Shown piece after piece: positions 34,724 to 44,122 of a stretch of 64,000 nucleotides of DNA. The stretch spans positions 1 through 64,000 of the forward strand of contig CAAGJM010000035.1 in NCBI GenBank assembly GCA_900770185.1. The letters run 5' to 3'. The notes under the pieces were generated by a model, which was given only the letters and a program-made list of their open reading frames with translations, had not been told where the DNA came from and did no database searches. The position numbers were made by a program, and so were the translations under genes. Positions within the stretch are counted from its first letter, which is position 1; the number at the start of each line of letters is the position of its first letter. The DNA is from Clostridia bacterium. Its GTDB lineage: Bacteria > Bacillota > Clostridia > Christensenellales > Borkfalkiaceae.

Positions 34724-34749
34724 CCTTTTAAAATAATATGTGTTAAAAT
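34721..34749 (+). promoter_or_regulatory. Promoter of lexA
   Basis: TTGCCT (34721-34726) and TAAAAT (34744-34749) are 17 bp apart. The SOS box overlaps the -35 box. The leader is about 68 bases long. Confidence 0.6.
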
Positions 34750-34823
34750 TGTTTCGGGATAGTTGAAGATGAAAATTACTGCGAAAAATTCCCTGAAATA
34801 TGCGCCGTAAAAAGGAGACGTTT

Positions 34824-35414
34824 ATGTCAAAAACCGAAGATAAGCTTAACGCAATATACGCATACGTTAAAGAATATATCGAACAAAACGGCTACGCGCC
34901 CGCCGTGCGCGATATTTGCAGAGATTTAAACATTAAATCTACCGCAACCGCACATTCGTATTTGGCCCGGCTTAGCGATCGCGGGCTTATAGTTAAAGCG
35001 GGTGAAAAAAAGCGCGCGATAGGCCTAAAAAGCTCGACCGAGTCGTTCAGCGTGCCCGTTATCGGCGTCGTTACCGCAGGCACGCCTATTTTAGCGGTTG
35101 AAAATTTCGAAGATTATTACCCTGTCCCAAAAGAATTTTACACGGGTGAAGAAACTTTTATTTTGCGCGTCAGGGGCGAATCTATGATAAACGCGGGTAT
35201 CTTGGACGGCGATAAAATTATCGTTAAAAAAAGTGAAACCGCAAGCAACGGCGATATTTGCGTCGCGCTTATAGACGACTCTGCAACCGTAAAACGCTTT
35301 TTTAAGCGGAACGGTAAAATTGTTTTACACCCCGAAAACGATTTTATGGACGACATCGTTTTAGACGACGTTAAAATTTTAGGTTTGGTTACCGGGCTTA
35401 TACGTAAATTTTAA
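34824..35414 (+). CDS. lexA: LexA repressor
   Basis: This 196-residue SOS repressor has an N-terminal winged helix (about 1-70, with YAPAVRDICRDLNIKSTATAHSYL) and a C-terminal S24 self-cleavage domain. The scissile bond is Ala85-Gly86 in VTAGTP, the nucleophile is Ser120 in GESM and the general base is Lys157 in ATVKRF. On DNA damage RecA filaments trigger cleavage and derepression. The ATG at 34824 follows AAAGGAG; an earlier in-frame start at 34800 has no site. Its own SOS box overlaps the promoter, and a strong terminator follows. Confidence 0.95.
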   Translation: MSKTEDKLNAIYAYVKEYIEQNGYAPAVRDICRDLNIKSTATAHSYLARLSDRGLIVKAGEKKRAIGLKSSTESFSVPVIGVVTAGTPILAVENFEDYYPVPKEFYTGEETFILRVRGESMINAGILDGDKIIVKKSETASNGDICVALIDDSATVKRFFKRNGKIVLHPENDFMDDIVLDDVKILGLVTGLIRKF

Positions 35415-35432
35415 ATCGGATATTTTCGTACT

Positions 35433-35459
35433 AAAAAACGCGCTAAAAGCGCGTTTTTT
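35433..35459. terminator. Bidirectional terminator
   Basis: AAAAAACGCGCT and AGCGCGTTTTTT are perfectly complementary around a three-base loop. It serves lexA on the + strand and the PAP2-mutL-mutS run on the minus strand. Confidence 0.9.
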
Positions 35460-35478
35460 ATATTATTCTCTTAATTTT

Positions 35479-36144
35479 TTATCGGGCAGACTTTTCGTCA
35501 ATCAAATTAACGGCAAATATATATGCCGAAACCATAAAACCGCTTATTAAAACTCCGCCTAAAATATCGGTGAACCAGTGAACGCCCGCCAAAAGCCTTC
35601 CTATAACCATAACTGCCATAATAATTTCAAGGATAACGGTAAGAGCATATTTGGTCTTGGGGTTTTTAATTTTACGCTGAATTTCGACTATCGCAGTGCC
35701 TAAAATAACCAGCGTAAGCATAGTGTGCGAAGAAGGAAACGAAGCTTCTAACTTACCGTCTAAAATCACGGGGCGATAATTCACGATCGCTTTTTCAAAT
35801 AAGATATAAAAGAACGCAAGCAGTACGTAGACCCCGGCAAGCGCGTAAAAATCCTTATCGAGTTTATTGAATTTTTTAACTTTAATAAGGCTTACGATTC
35901 CGTAAATTGCAAAAAACGCCGCTACGGCAAGCGATAAATATCCTAAAATATTTGTCGCTTTATGCCAAGTTTTTAAGTAGCCGTATTTTGAAAAGACCTT
36001 TTCGTTAATACCCGAAAGCCCGACTTGCGTGCGCGAGTCGCCTATGCGCGCCACGTCAACCGACTTAACTAACACTATTAAAGTTATAAACAAAGCGAAA
36101 AACGTCAGTGCCGCAATAAGCGGCGCTTTTAATTTTGTTTTCAT
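35479..36144 (-). CDS. PAP2-superfamily membrane phosphatase
   Basis: This 221-residue protein has about five to six membrane helices and the three parts of the PAP2 active site: a Lys/Arg-Pro block (KAIVNYRPV), PSSHTM with the catalytic-site His, and VHWFTDILGG with the nucleophile His and its Asp partner. Such enzymes dephosphorylate lipid phosphates, for example undecaprenyl pyrophosphate or phosphatidate, on the outer membrane face. It is the last gene of the minus-strand run and ends at the terminator shared with lexA. Confidence 0.88.
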   Translation of the reverse strand: MKTKLKAPLIAALTFFALFITLIVLVKSVDVARIGDSRTQVGLSGINEKVFSKYGYLKTWHKATNILGYLSLAVAAFFAIYGIVSLIKVKKFNKLDKDFYALAGVYVLLAFFYILFEKAIVNYRPVILDGKLEASFPSSHTMLTLVILGTAIVEIQRKIKNPKTKYALTVILEIIMAVMVIGRLLAGVHWFTDILGGVLISGFMVSAYIFAVNLIDEKSAR

Positions 36145-36174
36145 AAAACTCCTTTGTTGGCTTATTTCTGAAAA

Positions 36175-37074
36175 TCAGCCTAAATCGCTTAAAATTTTAT
36201 CTAATGCGGCGGACGGGTCGGGGAGAGAAACAAGCCCTTCAAGCCGCTTGAAAAAGGTTATTTGCCGTTTTGCGTATCTGCGCGAATTAAGTTTAACAAG
36301 TTCTTTGGCGGCTTCTAAATCGCCGTTTTTTAACCCCTGGTAAACTTCTTTATACCCAATCCCCTGCATGCACTGATTTTTATCGGTAATTCCGCGGTCG
36401 ATTAAGCTTTGAACTTCTTTAACCAAGCCGCAGTCAAACATTTTATCTACCCGCGCGTTTATCCGCTCGTATAAAACGTCGCGCGGAAGAGATATAGTGT
36501 ACGCAAGATATGAAAACCTTGGAATAAATTCGTCTTTTTGGTCGGATTTTTTTTCTCCCGTCGCAAAGTAAATTTCAAGCGCGCGCACAACCCTTTTCAC
36601 GTCGTTTGCATGAATTTTTGCGGCAGATTGTGGGTCGATTTTATTAAGCTCTTCCCAAACGGCTTCCGCGCCTTGAGCCTCAGCCATTTTAAAATATTTT
36701 TCGCGCACGGGTAAGTTCCCCGCGGAGTTACCGTAACTTAATTTATACAATACGGAATTTATATAAAACCCGGTTCCGCCTACGATAATCGGCATAACTC
36801 CGCGGTTTTTAAGGTCGGCAATCACGCTTAAAGCCTTATTCTCGTATTCTGAAACGGAAAAATCGGATTCCGGTTTAACAACGTCAATTAAGTGGTGCGG
36901 AACCAAGGCTCGCTCTTCTATCGTCGGCTTGGCGGTGCCTAAATCGAGCGATTCGTATATTGCCATAGAGTCCGCCGAAATTATTTCACCGCCGATTTTT
37001 TTAGCTAAACTTATTCCGAGAGCGGTTTTGCCCGTACAAGTCGGACCGCATATTATTATAATTTCGGGCTTCAT
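36175..37074 (-). CDS. miaA: tRNA dimethylallyltransferase
   Basis: This 299-residue protein transfers a dimethylallyl group to A37 of tRNAs that read UNN codons. The P-loop GPTCTGKTALG, the ISADSMAIYESLDLGTAKPT block, the IIVGGTGFYI strand and the QCMQGIGYKEV segment are all present. Its start overlaps the end of mutL by four bases. MiaB, which adds the 2-methylthio group to the same base, is encoded in the same run. Confidence 0.95.
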   Translation of the reverse strand: MKPEIIIICGPTCTGKTALGISLAKKIGGEIISADSMAIYESLDLGTAKPTIEERALVPHHLIDVVKPESDFSVSEYENKALSVIADLKNRGVMPIIVGGTGFYINSVLYKLSYGNSAGNLPVREKYFKMAEAQGAEAVWEELNKIDPQSAAKIHANDVKRVVRALEIYFATGEKKSDQKDEFIPRFSYLAYTISLPRDVLYERINARVDKMFDCGLVKEVQSLIDRGITDKNQCMQGIGYKEVYQGLKNGDLEAAKELVKLNSRRYAKRQITFFKRLEGLVSLPDPSAALDKILSDLG

Positions 37075-38978
37075 ACGATGCGTTTAAACCACTTGTCGAT
37101 TTCTTTTCTCGTGATGCGTACGGCAATGGGTCTGCCGTGCGGGCATTTAAGATTTATATCGTAATTTAAAAGCTTCATAAGAGAATCGACTTCGCTTCTC
37201 GATAGAGTTTGACCTGATTTTATCGCCGCTTTGCACGCTTTTTGCATTAGTTTTTCATTCAATACGTCGGGGATGTTCTCGCGTTTTATAGTCGTATCGC
37301 TCAAAATATCGTCAAAAAACTCTTTTAAATCCATGTCTAAAAGCTCGCACGGAACGCTCGTAACGGCGTATTCGCCGTTATGCCCGACAATATCGATTCC
37401 GAAATCTCTCAACGCGGGAATTTTGGATTCGATTATGTCGCGTTCAAGCGGCGCAACGTTTAAAACGTATGGAACGAGTAACGGCTGAACGGTTTTTTCA
37501 CCGCCGCTTCGCACGTAACAAAGCTTATTATATAAAAGCCTTTCGTGCGCGGCGTGCTGGTCGATAAAATACACGTCGCTGCCGCGCTCAAAAATAAGGT
37601 AAGTGTTTAAAACCTGACCTATGTAACGCAATTCATCAACTATCGGTTCGACTGACTTTTCCTGCGCCGCTTTTTCTTCAAGTTCGGCAATATATCGCTT
37701 ATTTTCGGCAAAAACGTCATCTACGGGCGTAGGGGTAGGCGCGGGTTGCTCTCCGTCAAGCTTTAACTTATCGTCTTCGGCAACGTGTAAAAGCGAATTG
37801 AAAAAATTGTTTTTAAAATCGTCCTGTTCGTATTTTGTGTTACGCTCGGCAAATCTGTCGCTCACAATGAAACCGTTGCTTTCATAACGCTTTACACCGT
37901 CCTCGCCGATAATTTCTTTCGTGCCGTCGCCAAGGTCGCGAATAACTTGAGAAGAATTTTCTTCGTCGTCAACGATAACTTCAAGCGCGCGGTCGGTTCC
38001 GTCAAGAGCCTTTTCAATCGTCGAATAAACGGTACCGTATACTATCGAGTTGTCCACGAATCTGACGTCCGTTTTAGCGGGGGTTACGTTCACGTCCACA
38101 AACTCGCTCGGCATATCGACGTATAATACGTAAAAAGGATACCTTCGCTTCATCAGATACGGCGAATAAGCGTTCATAATTGCCGAACTAATCGTCTGAT
38201 TATTTACGTACCTGCCGTTTAAAACGAGAGTTTGAAACGTGCGATTCGGTTTTACGAAGTTGTGTTTACCGATAAACCCACGGATATTCAGTCCGTTTTT
38301 GTAGTTCGAAACGTGAAAACACTCGACGTAGGTATTAAAACCGTAAACGGAAAGAAGGGCTTCCTTTTCATCCTCGCCGAAAGACTCTAAAACAAGTTTA
38401 TCGTCAACGTAGTATTTAAAAGCGATTTCGGGGTTAGCAAGAATTAAACGCGTAACGGTATCCGTTACCTGATTTTCGACGGTTTTATCGCTTTTTAAAA
38501 ACTTTTGCCGCGCGGGCGTATTGAAAAATAAATTTTTGACCGTTATAAACGTGCCGTTTTTAAGGGGAGACTCGGTTATTTCGCCCGTAACGCCTCCTTC
38601 GACGGAAAATTCGTAACCTATGTCGGCAGACTTGACTTTTGACGAAATCGTCATTTTGGAAACAGAGGCGATAGACGCAAGCGCTTCGCCGCGAAAGCCC
38701 AGCGTTTTTATCGCTTCAAGGTCGCTCGCTTCCGTTATTTTCGAAGTTGCGTGCGGCAAAACGGACACGAGTAAATCGTCTTTTTCTATCCCGGTGCCGT
38801 TGTCGGACACTTCAATATAATCTTTTCCGCCGCGAATTATGCGCACCTCTATTTTATCGGAACCTGCGTCGATACTGTTTTCGACCAACTCTTTTACGAC
38901 TGATTGCGGACCTTCGACGACTTCGCCCGCCGCTATTTTCGTATATACCGATTTTTCAAGTTGAATAATTTTACCCAT
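37071..38978 (-). CDS. mutL: DNA mismatch repair protein MutL
   Basis: This 635-residue protein has an N-terminal GHKL ATPase with VKELVENSIDAGS, DNGTGI, HATSKI and GFRGEALASI in order, and a C-terminal nuclease-type dimerisation domain. The latter carries DQHAAHE (Asp473, His475, Glu479), ACKAAIKSG and CPHGRP, as in MutL proteins that nick DNA themselves. The last acid of the DQHA(X)2E(X)4E motif is Asn484 here. The middle is a poorly conserved linker. mutS lies 160 bases upstream in the same direction. It acts after MutS finds a mismatch. Confidence 0.95.
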   Translation of the reverse strand: MGKIIQLEKSVYTKIAAGEVVEGPQSVVKELVENSIDAGSDKIEVRIIRGGKDYIEVSDNGTGIEKDDLLVSVLPHATSKITEASDLEAIKTLGFRGEALASIASVSKMTISSKVKSADIGYEFSVEGGVTGEITESPLKNGTFITVKNLFFNTPARQKFLKSDKTVENQVTDTVTRLILANPEIAFKYYVDDKLVLESFGEDEKEALLSVYGFNTYVECFHVSNYKNGLNIRGFIGKHNFVKPNRTFQTLVLNGRYVNNQTISSAIMNAYSPYLMKRRYPFYVLYVDMPSEFVDVNVTPAKTDVRFVDNSIVYGTVYSTIEKALDGTDRALEVIVDDEENSSQVIRDLGDGTKEIIGEDGVKRYESNGFIVSDRFAERNTKYEQDDFKNNFFNSLLHVAEDDKLKLDGEQPAPTPTPVDDVFAENKRYIAELEEKAAQEKSVEPIVDELRYIGQVLNTYLIFERGSDVYFIDQHAAHERLLYNKLCYVRSGGEKTVQPLLVPYVLNVAPLERDIIESKIPALRDFGIDIVGHNGEYAVTSVPCELLDMDLKEFFDDILSDTTIKRENIPDVLNEKLMQKACKAAIKSGQTLSRSEVDSLMKLLNYDINLKCPHGRPIAVRITRKEIDKWFKRIV

Positions 38979-39137
38979 ATTTAGTATAAATCCTTATGGC
39001 GTTTGTGTCTTTTGCGGTAAAATATAGCCGCTTGCGGTGCGGGTTTTGAAAGGTAAACACCCGGAATTTTACCGTTTAATATTTAGCACGGCAAAAACCG
39101 TTTTATGCCCGCAAAAATAATCAGAGAAGAATATTCT

Positions 39138-41729
39138 CTATTCTTTTAATTTTTGTTTTAACGTATAAATTAAGTTTTGGGCCTCGCGCGGGCTTAAACT
39201 ATCGGCGTCAAGCGTCTTTAATTCGTCCAGAACTTTAAGTTCCGTATCGGTTACGGCATTATTATCCGAAGTCGTTTCGGGAACGTAAACTTCACCGTTG
39301 TTGGTAAGATTTGTTTTTTCAAGCTCTTTTAAAATCTGCTTTGCACGCGCAGTTACGCCTTTAGGCACGCCCGCAAGCGCCGCGACTTCTATACCGAAGC
39401 TTTTATTTGCGCTGCCTTCGACGATTTTTCGCAAAAATACGACCGTACCGTTCGTTTCTTTTACCGTTACCCTATAATTTTTAACGCCGTAAAGCTTGCC
39501 TTCAAGTTCGCTTAATTCGTGATAATGCGTTGCGAAAAGGGTTTTGCTTTTTTTGTTTTTTAGTATGTATTCAACAACCGACCACGCAATCGACAACCCG
39601 TCGTAAGTTGAAGTACCGCGCCCGATTTCGTCTAAAATTACAAGGCTGTGTTTCGTCGCGCTGTTTAAAATATAAGCGACTTCACTCATCTCTACCATAA
39701 AAGTCGATTGATCGAAAATCAAATTGTCGCTTGCGCCGACGCGAGTAAAAATACGGTCGGTAAGCGGAATTTTCGCACTTTTTGCAGGAACGAAAGACCC
39801 AACGTGCGCCATAAGCGTTATGAGGGCGACTTGACGCATATAGGTAGACTTACCCGCCATGTTCGGCCCCGTAATAATTGCCATGTTGTTTTCGCCTAAG
39901 TTTAATAAAACGTCGTTCGGAACGAATTTTTCGTCCGATACCGCTTCAACCACCGGGTGACGACCGTCTAAGACCAAAAGTTCGCCGTCCTCATCGACTA
40001 TTTCGGGGCGAACGTAGCCGTAAGATTTTGCGACGACGGCAAACGAATTTATTAGGTCAAGCGACGCTATAGCCCGCGCCGTTTTTTGAAGCGCAAGGGC
40101 GTTTTCTTTAAGCAGGTTTTTGATTTTAGCAAATATTTCGTTTTCTAATTTAATTGCTTTATCGCTCGAAGTTAAAATTTCTTCTTCGACCTTTTTAAGT
40201 TCTTCGGTTATAAATCTTTCCGCGCCGACGAGCGTCTGCTTTCTTATATACGAATACGGCACCTTGTCTTTAAAAGAGTTAGTGACTTCTATATAGTAGC
40301 CAAAAACTTTGTTGTAAGCGATTTTTAAGTTCTTTATACCCGTTGCTTCGCGTTCGCGCGCTTCGATATCTTTAAGCACGTTTGCGGAATTCTTTTTAAG
40401 GTCGCGAAGCCTGTCAAGTTCTTTATCGAAGCCGTCGGCAATAAAATCTCCGCCCGAAGTAATTGAGGGGGCGGGCGCTTTGAACGCAACGGAAAGTATT
40501 TCGTTTAGTTTTATAAAATCTTCGATATCAGCATTGATTTTTTTAATTATTTGAGATTTTGCGCCGCTTAAAATTCCTTTTAATTCAGGGAAGCTTTTTA
40601 TAGACTCGGATATAAGCGTGCAATCTCTCGGCGTTATGCTGTTCGCGGCGATTTTACCCGTCAGCCTTTCAACGTCTTTAACGCTTGACAAACATTCTTT
40701 TACGCCGTTTCTTAAAAGCGCGTCTTTATATAGCTCGTCAACTCCGTCAAGGCGGCGGTTTATGCGCTCCGCGTTATGTAAAGGGGTTGACAGCTGTGCG
40801 GCGAGCGCCCTTGCGCCCATAGCCGTTTCGCATTTATCTAAAACGAACAAAAGCGAACCGTAACGCTTGCCGTCGCGGTTCGACGACAATATTTCAAGAT
40901 TTTTTAAGCAAGTCGAGTCAAGCTGCATATACTCTCCGCTTGCAATAAGGGTTATCGACGATATATTTATCATCGCGCGTTTTTGCGTTTCGTTAAAAAA
41001 CTCTATAAGCGCGCCGCAAGCGGAAATTGCGGAATCGTTGCCCTCCAAGCCGAAGCAGCTTAAATTGTGAACGTTAAAATATTCTTTCAGCGCGTCGTAT
41101 GCGTGGGTTTTATTAAACGCCCACGCTTTATACAGTTCGAATTTTTTGACTGCGCCGCGCTGAATGTATATACTATCACGTGTGGCAAAAAACGTCTTTT
41201 CATCGCAAATTATTTCGCTCGGCGATATATGCGCCACGCTTTCCATAAGCGCGTCGATATTGATTTTGCCTAAATTTTTTACGTAAAACTCGCCCGTCGT
41301 AATATCCGCCCACGCAACGGCGTACTCGTCGCCCGCGCTGCCTACGGAAAGAATAAAGTTGTTGGACTTTTCGTCCAGAAGGGTGTTTTCGGTTATCGTC
41401 CCCGCGGATATTATTTTTACGACGTCGCGCTCGACCAGCCCCTTTGACGCCGCGGGGTCGGAAAGTTGTTCGCAAACGGCAACCTTTTCGCCCATGCCGA
41501 CGAGTTTTGCTATGTACTGGTCTGCCGCGTGATACGGAACGCCGCACATCGGCGCGCGTTCTTTAAGCCCGCAATCGCGCCCGGTAAGCGTTAAATCGAG
41601 AAGTTTCGAGACCCTTTCGGCGTCCTCGAAAAACATCTCGTAAAAGTCGCCCAGACGATAAAAAATAACGCAATCGGGGTTTTTTTCTTTAATTTTAAGA
41701 TAATGTTGCATCATCGGCGACAAGCCCAT
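39138..41729 (-). CDS. mutS: DNA mismatch repair protein MutS
   Basis: This 863-residue protein has the N-terminal mismatch-binding domain with the Phe-x-Glu contact in FYRLGDFYEMF, core and lever domains, and the ABC-type ATPase with GPNMAGKSTYMRQ, a Walker B strand VILDEIGRGTSTYDG and the FATHYHEL switch. Length is typical. The start has GAGGTG, which overlaps the stop of miaB, so the two are coupled. It recognises mispairs and recruits MutL. Confidence 0.96.
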   Translation of the reverse strand: MGLSPMMQHYLKIKEKNPDCVIFYRLGDFYEMFFEDAERVSKLLDLTLTGRDCGLKERAPMCGVPYHAADQYIAKLVGMGEKVAVCEQLSDPAASKGLVERDVVKIISAGTITENTLLDEKSNNFILSVGSAGDEYAVAWADITTGEFYVKNLGKINIDALMESVAHISPSEIICDEKTFFATRDSIYIQRGAVKKFELYKAWAFNKTHAYDALKEYFNVHNLSCFGLEGNDSAISACGALIEFFNETQKRAMINISSITLIASGEYMQLDSTCLKNLEILSSNRDGKRYGSLLFVLDKCETAMGARALAAQLSTPLHNAERINRRLDGVDELYKDALLRNGVKECLSSVKDVERLTGKIAANSITPRDCTLISESIKSFPELKGILSGAKSQIIKKINADIEDFIKLNEILSVAFKAPAPSITSGGDFIADGFDKELDRLRDLKKNSANVLKDIEAREREATGIKNLKIAYNKVFGYYIEVTNSFKDKVPYSYIRKQTLVGAERFITEELKKVEEEILTSSDKAIKLENEIFAKIKNLLKENALALQKTARAIASLDLINSFAVVAKSYGYVRPEIVDEDGELLVLDGRHPVVEAVSDEKFVPNDVLLNLGENNMAIITGPNMAGKSTYMRQVALITLMAHVGSFVPAKSAKIPLTDRIFTRVGASDNLIFDQSTFMVEMSEVAYILNSATKHSLVILDEIGRGTSTYDGLSIAWSVVEYILKNKKSKTLFATHYHELSELEGKLYGVKNYRVTVKETNGTVVFLRKIVEGSANKSFGIEVAALAGVPKGVTARAKQILKELEKTNLTNNGEVYVPETTSDNNAVTDTELKVLDELKTLDADSLSPREAQNLIYTLKQKLKE

Positions 41730-41737
41730 AATTCACC

Positions 41738-43048
41738 TCAAACAATTTCTCCGAAAAGCGATATCCCGCCCGTTTTCGTAACGAGTACGTTTACAAAATC
41801 GCCAAGCACGTTTTTATCGCTTTTAAAATATATCATTCTGCCGCTTTCGTCGCGCCCGCTGTAAAGCGATTTTTCGCCGTCGTAATCCTCGCACAAAACG
41901 CTGAAAACTTTACCGTGATATTTTTTACTTTTCTCGGCGTTTACGGCGTTCTGAACGGCAACCATTTTAATTATGCGCGCCTTTTTAACTTCCTTGTCGA
42001 TCTGCCCGTCCATATCGGCGGCAACGGTGCCGCTCCTTTTAGAATAAACGAAGGTAAACGCTCCGTCGAATCGGACTTGTTCAAGAAGCGTTATGCTGTC
42101 GCGGAAATCTTCGTCCGTTTCGGTCGGGAAACCCACCATAATATCGGTCGTAATAGCGCAATCGGGAAGTTCTTTTCTTATCAATTCAACCTTTTTAAGG
42201 TACTCTTCGCGCGTATACTTACGGTTCATAAGAGCAAGTATTCGCGTCGAACCGGATTGCACGGGCAAATGCACGGATTTACATATTTTACCGCTGTTTT
42301 TAATAACGCCGATAAGCTTTTCATTCACGTCCTTCGGGTGGTTTGACATAAACCTTATGCGAAAATCGCCGTCAATCTCGTCAACCTTTTTAAGTAAGTC
42401 CGAAAAATCCTTAATTTCGCCATCGCCCACGTAACTGTCTACGTTTTGCCCGAGCAGCGTTATTTCTTTATATCCGTCTTTTATAAGCGATTTAACTTCC
42501 GCCAAAACGTCCTTCGGCGGGCGCGAAATTTCTCTGCCGCGAACGTACGGCACTATGCAGTAAGTGCAAAAATTATCGCACCCGTACATAACGTTTACCC
42601 AGGCGTTAGGGTAGCTTGTCCGCTTAACCAAAGTCGTTTCTTCTATATTTTCGCGGCTATCAGCTATCTCAACCGTTTTTTCGCCGGTTTTTAAGCGTTT
42701 TTCAAGGTATTCTTTGAATAAACTTAAATTATGCGTGCCGAAAACTATATCTATAAACGGAAATGTTTCCTTTAATTTTTTCGCTTTCCCGTCCTGCTGT
42801 GTCATACAGCCGCCGACCGCAACGATAAGATTTTTATTCTTTTCTTTAAGCGGCTTCAACATTCCGATATTGCCGACGGCGTGCGTTTCGGCGCTTTCGC
42901 GCACGCAACAGGTGTTAAATACGACTACGTCCGCTTTTTCATCGTCCTCGGTTTTTTCGTAACCTAAACTTTCCAGCATGCCCGCGATTTTTTCGGACTC
43001 GTGCACGTTCATCTGGCAACCATAGGTGTTCACTTTGTATTTGTACAT
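41738..43048 (-). CDS. miaB: tRNA-2-methylthio-N6-dimethylallyladenosine synthase
   Basis: This 436-residue radical-SAM methylthiotransferase has the N-terminal UPF0004 domain (NTYGCQMNVHESE, with VGGCMTQQDG), the radical-SAM cluster motif CDNFCTYC and a C-terminal TRAM domain. It adds the methylthio group at C2 of i6A37, the product of MiaA. A related enzyme, MtaB, is encoded at 58243-59481. It precedes mutS by nine bases. Confidence 0.95.
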   Translation of the reverse strand: MYKYKVNTYGCQMNVHESEKIAGMLESLGYEKTEDDEKADVVVFNTCCVRESAETHAVGNIGMLKPLKEKNKNLIVAVGGCMTQQDGKAKKLKETFPFIDIVFGTHNLSLFKEYLEKRLKTGEKTVEIADSRENIEETTLVKRTSYPNAWVNVMYGCDNFCTYCIVPYVRGREISRPPKDVLAEVKSLIKDGYKEITLLGQNVDSYVGDGEIKDFSDLLKKVDEIDGDFRIRFMSNHPKDVNEKLIGVIKNSGKICKSVHLPVQSGSTRILALMNRKYTREEYLKKVELIRKELPDCAITTDIMVGFPTETDEDFRDSITLLEQVRFDGAFTFVYSKRSGTVAADMDGQIDKEVKKARIIKMVAVQNAVNAEKSKKYHGKVFSVLCEDYDGEKSLYSGRDESGRMIYFKSDKNVLGDFVNVLVTKTGGISLFGEIV

Positions 43049-43099
43049 ATTATTCGTCTTTTAGTTTGTTTTTTTATTTAATATATCGTCGAAAAAAAA

Positions 43100-44122
43100 T
43101 CAGTCGTTATCCGATTTCGGCTTGCAGGCTTTTTGAAGTCGGTTCATAACCGAAATATCGACTTCGCTCCCCGTATCGACGTTGAAAGCGATTATTATAT
43201 CGGCGACCTTTTCGCCCTCTAAAAGTTTATAGTATAAGTTTGACGCAACTTCCGTACCCGTTCGCCCTAAATTCAAGAAGTTTTCGCCGTTTTTAATCAA
43301 AACGTCGGCTAAATTTTCATCGCACATATAATAAGGCTTTTTACCCGCGCGAACGTATTCATTATATAATGCGGCAGCTTTATCAAGCTCGTCACGCTTA
43401 AAAAGCGCTGTTTCGCACTTGGGGCAATAATGGCGATATTTTACACCCGGGGAACGGACTTTATCGGTCGGTTTGCTGTCGCCGTACTCGCATTTTCCGA
43501 CGACCGATTTAATCATATCGCGCGTGACGAGCCCGCTCCTTAAAATAATCGGGGTACTTGTCGTCACGTCCAAAACAGTCGATTCGATTCCGCCGCTACA
43601 TTTGCCGCCGTCCAGAATAAGGTCGATTTTTCCGTTCAGATCGTCAAAAACGTGCTCGGCGGTAACGGGACTGGTATGCTTCGAAACGTTCGCGCTCGGC
43701 GCGGCGATGGGTAAATCGAGATATTTTAAAAATTTTTGGCAGCCTTCGTGCGAGGGGATACGAATCCCTATCGTGTCAAGCCCGCACGAAACGGCGGGAC
43801 TGACAACGCCTTTGCTTTTATAAATCATTGTAAGCGGACCCGGCGTAAAAGCTTTCATAAGCTTATAAGCATAGTCGTTCTCGACATAAACGAGCTTTGT
43901 TAAATCATAGTCTTTATGTATGTGAACGATAAGCGGGTTATCTTGCGGGCGACCTTTCGCTTCATATATTCGTTTTACGGCAACGTCGCTTGTTGCTAGC
44001 GCGCCCAAACCGTAAACCGTTTCGGTCGGGAACGCAACAAGGTCTTCGCCCTCAATTAAATTTTTAGCATATTTTAAAGACTTATCGTCAATTTTTAAAA
44101 TTTTTGTATTTTTAGAACACAT
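43100..44122 (-). CDS. Threonylcarbamoyl-AMP synthase (Sua5 type)
   Basis: This 340-residue protein makes threonylcarbamoyl-AMP for the t6A37 modification of tRNA. It has the YrdC domain (FPTETVYGLGALA, KGRPQDNPLIVHI, APSANVSKHTSP, GIESTVLDV, ILRSGLVT) and a C-terminal Sua5 domain. I put the start at 44122, where GAAGG lies eight bases upstream; the GTG at 44131 sits next to that site. The start overlaps the end of dnaB by 11 bases. Confidence 0.92.
   Translation of the reverse strand: MCSKNTKILKIDDKSLKYAKNLIEGEDLVAFPTETVYGLGALATSDVAVKRIYEAKGRPQDNPLIVHIHKDYDLTKLVYVENDYAYKLMKAFTPGPLTMIYKSKGVVSPAVSCGLDTIGIRIPSHEGCQKFLKYLDLPIAAPSANVSKHTSPVTAEHVFDDLNGKIDLILDGGKCSGGIESTVLDVTTSTPIILRSGLVTRDMIKSVVGKCEYGDSKPTDKVRSPGVKYRHYCPKCETALFKRDELDKAAALYNEYVRAGKKPYYMCDENLADVLIKNGENFLNLGRTGTEVASNLYYKLLEGEKVADIIIAFNVDTGSEVDISVMNRLQKACKPKSDND

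Noticed and set aside
34769..34810. Small upstream reading frame in the lexA leader
   Set aside because: A 13-codon ATG frame exists but has no good ribosome site, and nothing suggests that it is translated.
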